Shown piece after piece: positions 1 through 5,430 of a DNA stretch of 8,000 nt. How positions within the stretch are numbered: the stretch's first letter is position 1; every line of letters starts with the position of its first letter. A program made the position numbers and the translations under genes. This stretch comes from Pyramidobacter sp. (GTDB lineage Bacteria > Synergistota > Synergistia > Synergistales > Dethiosulfovibrionaceae), in assembly GCA_016286835.1 (NCBI GenBank), contig JAEEUD010000073.1:1-8000 (forward strand). Reading direction: 5' to 3'. Under the pieces are notes generated by a model. That model had not been told where the DNA came from and did not search any database. It worked only from the letters and a program-made list of their open reading frames with translations.

Positions 1-862
1 CTGCTATCTTTCCGCCCATCGTAGCGCTGCCAAAAGCTGTAGCGCCTCCTCCTTCTGCTGAAATGGCCCCGCCCAATGTAGCGTATCCATAAGCCGTAGT
101 ACCAATCTCGGCTGCTTTAATGCTTGGCGCATCATAACCGCTTTCTTTTGTCCCGACATAACCGAACGCAGTGGAAGCTGTACCGCTGGCCGTTGTGCTG
201 TTACCCCACGTGGTGGAGCCTTCGCCGCTGGCTGCTGTAGAAGAACCCCAGGCAGTGGCATGGGCTGCCGAAGCGGCTGTATTTGTCCCCCAGGCCGTAG
301 ACTGCGCGGCTGTCGCCTGTGTCATATAGCCCCATGCGGTTGCGTTTTCTCCTGAGGCGCTTGTTCCGGAGCCCCAGGCCGTGGAAAGGGTGCCTTCTGC
401 CCAAGTCCCGCTCCCGAAGGCAGTTGCTCCCAAACCCGTAGCTGTGCCGCCCGGATGTTCCTCGGTGCCGATAATATATCCGCCCCAGGCCGTGGCGCCG
501 GTCCCGAGTGTCTGGGACTTGATGCCCCAAGACGTTGTGTAATCTCCGCTGACAACCGCTCCGTTGACTTTACCTGAGCCGGATAGTGTGTTATATCCCC
601 AGGCCGTGGAGCCTATGGTGTTGGCTGTTGTCCCTTGGCCGAACGCCGTGGCCTGAGCGTGCGTGGCATGGGTGCTGGCTCCCCAGGCAGTTGACCGCAT
701 GCCCGTAGCTTCCGTCGAGTTGCCCCAGGCGGTCGCCTCGTCACCACCAGCTGTGGTCACGTATCCCCAAGCTGTGGAATTGCTCCCTTCGGCTTTTGTG
801 CTCTGGCCGAACGCCGTGGATCTGAGGCCACCGGCTGTTGTCCCGACGCCCCAGGCAGACGA
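1..862 (-). repeat. 18 tandem head repeats, mostly 42 bp each
   Basis: On the minus strand the codons for (S/A)TA(W/F/Y)G recur every 42 bases, a typical core being GCCACGGCCTGGGG (ATAWG plus flanking bases). Eighteen units can be read, covering residues 64-350. The aromatic position is Trp in 12, Phe in 5 and Tyr in 1. Four units are longer: 24 residues (148-171), 23 (186-208), 25 (293-317) and 19 (318-336). Between cores the nine-residue parts have diverged, so recombination between units would be limited to short identical stretches. The array continues past the left edge. Confidence 0.9.
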
Positions 863-1051
863 TGCGCCAGAAGAAGAGTCTTCAGTAACGTTAACAGACG
901 CGTTCGTCGCTGACGCTCCCAGCGCTGCCTGCTCACCGACCCCTCCGGCGAGGAACGTGCCCAGCAGAAACGCGCTCAAAAAACGCGCTGCCAGTGCGGC
1001 GGGAAAACGGCGGACTGCGCCGCCGGGATTGTCCGTATGAAGTCGTTGCAT
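1..1051 (-). CDS. Trimeric autotransporter adhesin, YadA-like head, N-terminal part (truncated by window edge)
   Basis: The reading frame stays open from ATG 1051 to the left edge (350 codons, no stop). The start is set by AAAGGAG eight bases upstream; an in-frame GTG three codons earlier overlaps that site and is unlikely. Residues 1-48 look like a long signal peptide: an Arg-containing n-region (R14, R15, R23), a hydrophobic core around 24-38, and possible cleavage after A46 or A48. From residue 64 to the edge there are 18 tandem units, mostly 14 residues, with core (S/A)TA(W/F/Y)G followed by a Gly/Thr/Ser/Ala-rich nine-residue part. This is the pattern of YadA_head/Hep_Hag repeats, which form a left-handed beta-roll in trimeric autotransporters that bind host matrix or other cells. 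The stalk and C-terminal beta-barrel anchor should lie beyond base 1, so the trimeric-autotransporter call rests on the head repeats alone. Unusual: most units carry Trp in the core, and four units have 5-11 residue insertions. The gene diverges from the GH13 gene. Confidence 0.9.
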   Translation of the reverse strand, partial: MQRLHTDNPGGAVRRFPAALAARFLSAFLLGTFLAGGVGEQAALGASATNASVNVTEDSSSGASSAWGVGTTAGGLRSTAFGQSTKAEGSNSTAWGYVTTAGGDEATAWGNSTEATGMRSTAWGASTHATHAQATAFGQGTTANTIGSTAWGYNTLSGSGKVNGAVVSGDYTTSWGIKSQTLGTGATAWGGYIIGTEEHPGGTATGLGATAFGSGTWAEGTLSTAWGSGTSASGENATAWGYMTQATAAQSTAWGTNTAASAAHATAWGSSTAASGEGSTTWGNSTTASGTASTAFGYVGTKESGYDAPSIKAAEIGTTAYGYATLGGAISAEGGGATAFGSATMGGKIA

Positions 1052-1198
1052 GTCTGTCACTCCTTTGATCGTCATCGATGCAATGGCAGTACCGCTTTGC
1101 GTTCGGAAATGATTGGCGAATGGAGAATTTGTATAAATATACGATTGTTTTAAATAAAATGGGTGCGTTTGTCAATGCAAAAATATTTATCAAAGGTG

Positions 1199-1204
1199 TA
1201 TAAT
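1199..1204 (+). promoter_or_regulatory. Candidate -10 element for the GH13 gene
   Basis: A consensus TATAAT lies 48 bases before the first ATG of the glucosidase gene. Transcription starting about 7 bases downstream would give a leader of roughly 40 bases that includes the hairpin at 1225-1240. No strong -35 is seen at normal spacing, so the promoter may be activator-dependent or the match may be chance in AT-rich DNA. Confidence 0.4.
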
Positions 1205-1224
1205 TTGCTTCGCTTTGACGATAC

Positions 1225-1240
1225 TGCCCGCGTGCGGGCA
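1225..1240 (+). promoter_or_regulatory. Inverted repeat abutting the GH13 ribosome binding site
   Basis: TGCCCGC and GCGGGCA form a perfect inverted repeat separated by two bases, giving a six-pair GC-rich stem with a CGTG loop in RNA. It ends exactly where the AGGGAGG ribosome binding site (1241-1247) begins. It could be a repressor operator downstream of the -10, or an mRNA stem that affects initiation. No T-run follows, so it is not a terminator. Confidence 0.45.
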
Positions 1241-1251
1241 AGGGAGGCGTT

Positions 1252-2988
1252 ATGATGAAATTTGTGAGCGTACTGTGCGCGCTGGCGCTTCTGGCGATCG
1301 CGGCCGTGCCGTGCGGTGCGGCTGAGCCGGGAGGGCTCGCCTGGTGGCAGAAGACGATCGTCTACCAGATCTATCCCAAGAGCTTTGCCGACACGACGGG
1401 GAGCGGCACGGGCGATCTGGCCGGCATCACAGCGCGGCTGGACCATCTGAAGGAGCTCGGCGTGGGGGCGGTGTGGCTGACGCCGGTCTATCCTTCGCCG
1501 ATGGTGGACAACGGCTATGACATCGCCGATTACACGGCTATCGATCCATCGTACGGCACGATGGCTGATTTTGACCGTCTGGTTGCCGAGGCGAAAAAAC
1601 GCGGCATCCGCATCGTCATGGATCTGGTCTTCAATCACAGCTCCGACGCGCATCCGTGGTTCACAGAGTCGAAGAAGGACCGTACCAATACCAGAGCCGA
1701 CTGGTACGTCTGGCGCGACGCGAAACCTGACGGCAGTGCGCCGACGAACTGGCGCAGCATCTTCGGCGGCAGCGCCTGGACGTGGTGTGAGGAGCGCGGC
1801 CAGTATTACCTGCACACGTTCGCGCCGCAGCAGCCCGACCTGAACTGGGAGAATCCCGATCTGCGCCGCGCGCTGTACGACGCGGCCCGTTTCTGGCTCG
1901 ACAAGGGGGTAGGCGGCTTTCGCGTCGACGCGATCACCTACATCAAAAAGCCGGCTGTCTTTGCCGATGGCGTTCCCGACGGCAAGGACGGCATGGCCGG
2001 GATCCATGCGATGACGGCCAATCAGCCGGGCATCCTTGACTTTCTGCGCGAGTTCCGTCGCGAGGTGCGCGCCGGCCGCGACATCTTCACCGTGGGCGAG
2101 GCCAACGGCGTCGGTCCCGATGATCTGAAAGACTGGGTGGGGGAGCACGGCGTCTTCGACATGGTCTTTGAGTTCAGTCATCTTGATCTGGCCTGTTCCG
2201 GCGGCGTCTGGTGCCAGCCGCGGGATTGGAAGCTGACGGAGCTGAAACGCGCACTCATGGCGACGCAGCGGGCGACGCAGAACAGCGGCTGGTGTCCCGT
2301 TTTTTTTGAAAACCACGACCAGCCGCGAAGCGTCGATCACTTCTTCCCCGAGGGAGCCGATCCGCGCAGGAGCGCCAAAGTCCTTGCCGCGGTGCTGCTG
2401 ACGCTGCGCGGGACGCCGTTCATCTATCAGGGTGAGGAGATCGGTCTGCCCAACTACCCCTGGCGTTCCGTCGACGAGCTGAACGACATCCAGTCGCACG
2501 GCCAGTACGAGTTCGCGCTGAAAGAAGGCTTTTCGCCCGAGCAGGCGCTGGCGTTCGTGCGCGCCTTCAGCCGTGACAACGCACGCACGCCGATGCTCTG
2601 GGACGAGGGCGCGAACGCCGGATTCACGACGGGAACGCCGTGGCTGCCCGTCCATGCCGATGACACGGCATTGAACGCGGCCGCGCAGACGCGCGATCCG
2701 AAGTCCGTGCTGAACTGGTGCCGGCAGCTGAGCTGCCTGCGCCGCGAGCGCGAAGAACTGACAGCCGGCGCGTGTGAGGAACTTCTGCCGGAGAGCGAAG
2801 AGCTGTTTGCTTTCGCGCGCGTCCTGGAAAACAGGCGTGTCGTCACCGTGGCGAACTTCTCCCTCTCTGCCGTATCGCTGCCGCAGGAGATCTGCAGCGG
2901 CTGCAAGCTGCTGCTGAGCAGCGAAGACGAGCCGCGCGAGGCCGAACTGGCACCGCTGGAAGCGCGGATCTACGCGACGGAGATGTGA
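1252..2988 (+). CDS. Exported GH13 alpha-glucosidase / oligosaccharide hydrolase (subfamily 31-like)
   Basis: A 578-residue retaining glycosidase predicted to remove glucose from the non-reducing end of short alpha-glucans. Residues 1-24 form a signal peptide (K3, hydrophobic 4-20, probable cleavage near the AA at 23-24); C21 follows Pro and does not fit a lipobox, so a soluble periplasmic enzyme is likeliest. The (beta/alpha)8 domain shows region I DLVFNH (124-129), the QPDLN signature (194-198) typical of oligo-1,6-glucosidase relatives, nucleophile D226 in GFRVDAI, acid/base E283 in VGEAN, and stabiliser D356 in ENHDQ. RDNARTPMLWD (441-451) is the usual family block with L for the common Q. 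A beta-sandwich C-domain follows. Length is normal for the family. A227 after the nucleophile suggests alpha-1,4 preference. The loop 47-55, a calcium site in homologues, is degenerate. Tandem ATGs occur; AGGGAGG sits 4 bases from the first and 7 from the second (1255), which may be the true start. Trehalose-6-phosphate hydrolase is an alternative but its export would make little sense. Confidence 0.93.
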   Translation: MMKFVSVLCALALLAIAAVPCGAAEPGGLAWWQKTIVYQIYPKSFADTTGSGTGDLAGITARLDHLKELGVGAVWLTPVYPSPMVDNGYDIADYTAIDPSYGTMADFDRLVAEAKKRGIRIVMDLVFNHSSDAHPWFTESKKDRTNTRADWYVWRDAKPDGSAPTNWRSIFGGSAWTWCEERGQYYLHTFAPQQPDLNWENPDLRRALYDAARFWLDKGVGGFRVDAITYIKKPAVFADGVPDGKDGMAGIHAMTANQPGILDFLREFRREVRAGRDIFTVGEANGVGPDDLKDWVGEHGVFDMVFEFSHLDLACSGGVWCQPRDWKLTELKRALMATQRATQNSGWCPVFFENHDQPRSVDHFFPEGADPRRSAKVLAAVLLTLRGTPFIYQGEEIGLPNYPWRSVDELNDIQSHGQYEFALKEGFSPEQALAFVRAFSRDNARTPMLWDEGANAGFTTGTPWLPVHADDTALNAAAQTRDPKSVLNWCRQLSCLRREREELTAGACEELLPESEELFAFARVLENRRVVTVANFSLSAVSLPQEICSGCKLLLSSEDEPREAELAPLEARIYATEM

Positions 2989-3045
2989 GTTTAAAGGCTG
3001 ATTCAACACTCCGGCACGAAGACGCAAAGGCGTTAAGAAATGTAA

Positions 3046-3102
3046 TAATGAGCGGGGCGAACCGTCGTGAATCATGCGGCTGTTCGCTCCGCTTTCATTT
3101 TA
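3046..3102 (+). terminator. Likely intrinsic terminator after the GH13 gene
   Basis: AGCGGGGCGAAC (3051-3062) pairs with GTTCGCTCCGCT (3082-3093): a 12-pair stem with one G-U wobble. The 19-base loop can fold further through CCG/CGG. The stem is followed by TTCATTTTA, a T-rich though not perfect tail. It lies about 60 bases after the stop codon. The opposite strand also ends in a loosely T-rich stretch, so it might act in both directions. Confidence 0.6.
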
Positions 3103-3324
3103 TGATTTCTTTCCCAGGACGATTTTTCATGTTCCGGCTCCTTTGAGATCGTTTTTTGTTTTTTTACGGCGCTGAGTGTGAATTTGTAACGTAAAAATTC
3201 ATTCCGGGACGGTTGTATGCGCGAAAATCTGGTAGAATATGGAGAAGTATTGTCTGGCATTGTGTCTTGACGCCGGAAGAAAAAACGATCGTTCATTCAT
3301 GATTTGCGGGGAGGCGTCTGGAAA
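3103..3324. other. Gene-free stretch before the lapA-recJ-rel-dtd block
   Basis: This AT-richer stretch lies between the terminator and the LapA-like gene. It contains two T-runs (about 3152-3167) with no clear stem before them, and a candidate extended -10 promoter near 3230. Translation in either direction gives short peptides without family resemblance. An 11-codon minus-strand ORF with a good ribosome binding site lies at 3095-3130 (see findings). Nothing else convincing is seen. Confidence 0.6.
3211..3238 (+). promoter_or_regulatory. Candidate extended -10 promoter for the lapA-like/recJ/rel/dtd operon
   Basis: TGGTAGAAT at 3230-3238 fits an extended -10 (TGn followed by TAGAAT). A weak -35, GGTTGT (3211-3216), lies 16 bases upstream; TTGTAT (3213-3218) is a better hexamer but spaced only 14. 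Extended -10 promoters tolerate a poor -35. Transcription would start near 3245 and give an approximately 80-base leader before the ATG at 3325. Confidence 0.4.
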
Positions 3325-3666
3325 ATGAGAAGTTATGGGATCGGGCTGGGGCTTGTGGCGATCTTTGCCGCGCTTTTCGCCGTGCAGAATCAGGAGATCC
3401 TGGCGGTGCGCCTTCTTGCCTGGGATTTCGCGCTGCCGCAGGGGCTGTGGGAAGTGTTCCTGTTCTCGCTCGGCATCCTGCTGATGTGGCTGATCTCGCT
3501 GGCCGCGTCGTGGGAAGCGTTGTTCCGCAGCCGCCGCGAGATCGAGCGCGGCAAGCGCCGCATCGCCGCGCTCGAAAAGGAGCGCGACGCCCTGCTGGCG
3601 GCGATGAAGGCCGCCGGAGCCTCGCAGGAGGAGATCACATTCATTGAAAACGGCACGTCGCTGTAA
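3325..3666 (+). CDS. LapA-domain (DUF1049) small inner-membrane protein
   Basis: A 113-residue protein with two predicted membrane segments (about 5-19 and 40-61) separated by a short periplasmic loop, then a charged, probably coiled-coil cytoplasmic tail (about 68-97, rich in Arg, Glu and Leu). The block AVQNQEI (19-25) followed by L..W.FALPQ and a second hydrophobic helix ending in a basic patch is the LapA/DUF1049 pattern. In Escherichia coli LapA works with LapB in controlling lipopolysaccharide synthesis; in other phyla the role is unclear, so function is not assigned here. ATG 3325 is preferred because GGGGAGG (3308-3314) lies 10 bases upstream. A longer reading from TTG 3304 would contain that site and is less likely. 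It is 42 bases before recJ with no terminator between, suggesting one transcript. Confidence 0.8.
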   Translation: MRSYGIGLGLVAIFAALFAVQNQEILAVRLLAWDFALPQGLWEVFLFSLGILLMWLISLAASWEALFRSRREIERGKRRIAALEKERDALLAAMKAAGASQEEITFIENGTSL

Positions 3667-3708
3667 AGGCGGCGCGGTCATAAAGTTTTTCGGAAGGACT
3701 TGTTACCG

Positions 3709-5376
3709 TTGATACCTGTGCATTCGCTGCAAGACCTGCACATCTACCAGCCCGGGGAAAAAACGCGCGATCTGGCCCGCCGGCTGGAGTGCTCCGAGTT
3801 GGCGGCGGCCGTGCTCGACAGCCGCGTGCCCGAAGAGGCGCAGTGCAGGGAGCTGCTTAATTCGCCGGGGCTGCGCGCTCAGCTCGACGCGCTCGACATG
3901 GGGCGTGCCGCGGCGGCCGCGCGCGCGTTGTGGACGACCGCCGTGCCCGGCAAAAAAGTTTTTGTCTACGGCGATTACGACGTGGACGGCGTTTCCTCCA
4001 CCGTGCTGGCGCTTGAGCTGGCGCAGGAAAGCGGCGCGACCGAAGTTGTCTATTACATCCCCGACCGTCGCGTCGAGGGCTACGGCCTGCACCCGGACAG
4101 TATGCGCCGCATCATTTCCGACGGCTTTCAGACGATGATCGTCGTCGACTGCGGCTCGAAGGACGTGGAAGCCGTCGAACTGGCGAAATTGTCCGGTATG
4201 AACGTGCTCATCTTCGATCATCACGCCGTCGAGGGCGACATCGTCAGACTGGAGACGCTTGTCAATCCCCAGATCGACGGCGATGCCGAGAGCAAGCGCC
4301 TTTGCGCCACGGCCGTGCTGTGGTGCTGGGCCTGGCAGTCTCGCATCCTGCCGGAGCGCCGTCTGGCCGGCCTGCTTCAGCTGGCGGCACTGGCGACGGT
4401 TTCCGACTGTATGCCGCTGGGGCCGCTGAACCGCTCGATCACGCGTGAAGGCCTGCGCATGATGCGGCGCTCGCCCCGCCGCGGCCTGCGCGAACTTATC
4501 CGCGCGCTTGCGCCCAACGAAGCGGAGTCGATGATCGACGAGAATTTCCTGGCTATGCGCATCATCCCCTGTCTCAACGCGGCCGGACGCGTGCAGGTAG
4601 CCGATGTGGCCGTCAACGTCTTGTCCGGCCAGGGCGATCCCGTCAGTCTCGCTCGCAGCGTCGATGAACTGATCGAGCTGAACCGCCGCCGTCGCGATCT
4701 TTCCTCGTCGATCTGCGCTTCCATCAACGAAGGGCTGGAACGGGGAGAGAGTTCGCAAGTCCTGTTCAACGGGACCTGGCCGGTCGGCATCCTCAGCGCC
4801 ATCGCCAGCCGCCTGTGCTGCGAGCACAACAAGGCCTTTGCCCTGGCCGCGCCGAGCGCGCAGGGCATTCGCGGCACGCTCCGCGTTCCTCAGGGGGCCA
4901 ACGCCGTCGAGCTTTTAAAAAGCCTCGACGATCTGCTCGACGCCTGGGGCGGACACAAGAGCGCCGCGGGCTTCTCCGTGAATCAGCTGAAATGGCCGCG
5001 CCTTTCGCGCGAGCTGAACGCGCTGCTGCAAAACATCAAAGTCGAACCGGCGCGCGAAGAAGTGATCGAGTTCGACCCCGGCCGCATCGGCATGGGCGAG
5101 TGGAACGAAGTGCTGCGCATCGGCCCGTTCGGCAACGGCAACCCGGCGCCGGCGTTTTTCGCGCCGTTTGAGTCGGGCACGACCTATGCCCCGCTGGGCA
5201 GGAACGGCCTGCACTCGAAGGTGCTGACGGGCGGCGGCACGCTGATCGCCTTCGGCGGAGCTGAGCAGATCGGGCATACCGACGGCATCCGCGGCTGGAT
5301 CTACCGCCCGCGTCCCAACCTCTGGCAAGGACGGGTGAGCTTGCAGTACATCGTCGAAGGCATCGTCGTCGCGTAA
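3709..5376 (+). CDS. recJ: Single-stranded-DNA-specific 5'-3' exonuclease RecJ
   Basis: RecJ degrades single-stranded DNA 5' to 3' in recombinational and mismatch repair, in the cytoplasm. From TTG 3709 the protein has 555 residues, close to the usual 550-580. DHH-domain motifs appear in order: YGDYDVDG (87-94), DCG (147-149), DHH (170-172), SDCMPL (232-237) with NR (241-242), and LNAAGR (289-294); these supply the metal-binding Asp and His residues. The DHHA1 domain has W357, R392 and GGHKSAAGF (414-422). A C-terminal OB-like domain carries PFGNGNP (473-479). Start choice: GGAAGGA (3692-3698) is 10 bases from TTG 3709 but only one base from TTG 3700, so 3709 is preferred although 3700 cannot be excluded. 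Unusual: the DHHA1 block reads GTWPVGILS where relatives usually have a WHxGV-type sequence. It is followed after 54 bases, without a terminator, by rel. Confidence 0.95.
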   Translation: MIPVHSLQDLHIYQPGEKTRDLARRLECSELAAAVLDSRVPEEAQCRELLNSPGLRAQLDALDMGRAAAAARALWTTAVPGKKVFVYGDYDVDGVSSTVLALELAQESGATEVVYYIPDRRVEGYGLHPDSMRRIISDGFQTMIVVDCGSKDVEAVELAKLSGMNVLIFDHHAVEGDIVRLETLVNPQIDGDAESKRLCATAVLWCWAWQSRILPERRLAGLLQLAALATVSDCMPLGPLNRSITREGLRMMRRSPRRGLRELIRALAPNEAESMIDENFLAMRIIPCLNAAGRVQVADVAVNVLSGQGDPVSLARSVDELIELNRRRRDLSSSICASINEGLERGESSQVLFNGTWPVGILSAIASRLCCEHNKAFALAAPSAQGIRGTLRVPQGANAVELLKSLDDLLDAWGGHKSAAGFSVNQLKWPRLSRELNALLQNIKVEPAREEVIEFDPGRIGMGEWNEVLRIGPFGNGNPAPAFFAPFESGTTYAPLGRNGLHSKVLTGGGTLIAFGGAEQIGHTDGIRGWIYRPRPNLWQGRVSLQYIVEGIVVA

Positions 5377-5430
5377 CGCGGACCGTGAAGAACAAGAGAG
5401 TATAGAACATGACAGCGGAGGTGGAAACGC

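Larger units (their letters stand above)
1052..1251. promoter_or_regulatory. Divergent intergenic region between adhesin and glucosidase genes
   Basis: This 200-base gap is AT-rich at its centre (about 1110-1205), unlike the GC-rich genes on both sides, and must carry promoters for both directions. Toward the right there is a TATAAT at 1199-1204; no good -35 lies 16-18 bases upstream (TGCAAA at 1176-1181 is poor, and TTGTCA at 1169-1174 is 24 bases away). Toward the left, TATACA (minus strand, 1135-1130) and TATATT (1141-1136) are possible -10 elements without convincing -35 boxes. A perfect 8-base palindrome CATCGATG at 1073-1080 lies in the adhesin leader. The exact promoters are not established. 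Confidence 0.5.

Noticed and set aside
1..862. Regular repeats considered as a CRISPR array
   Set aside because: The spacing is a multiple of three and the sequence between cores is in frame and codes for protein repeats; it is a coding array.
663..1040. 125-codon plus-strand frame inside the adhesin gene
   Set aside because: Its repeated Pro/Ala/Val pattern is the complement of the head repeats; no ribosome binding site, and it is opposite a strongly supported gene.
1150..3075. 641-codon open frame on the minus strand opposite the GH13 gene
   Set aside because: It covers the whole GH13 gene in antisense. The translation is Arg/Val/Leu-rich without family resemblance and has no ribosome binding site seen; long antisense frames are expected in GC-rich genes.
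3152..3167. T-runs considered as a second terminator
   Set aside because: No stable stem could be found immediately upstream on the plus strand.
3072..3296. 74-codon minus-strand frame in the intergenic region
   Set aside because: No ribosome binding site before its ATG, no family resemblance, and it crosses the terminator hairpin and the likely operon promoter.
3304..3324. TTG start seven codons upstream for the LapA-like protein
   Set aside because: The extra codons contain the GGGGAGG ribosome binding site that serves ATG 3325, and they add nothing resembling the family.
3703..4827. 374-codon minus-strand frame opposite recJ
   Set aside because: Antisense shadow of the well-conserved RecJ coding sequence; no motif of its own.
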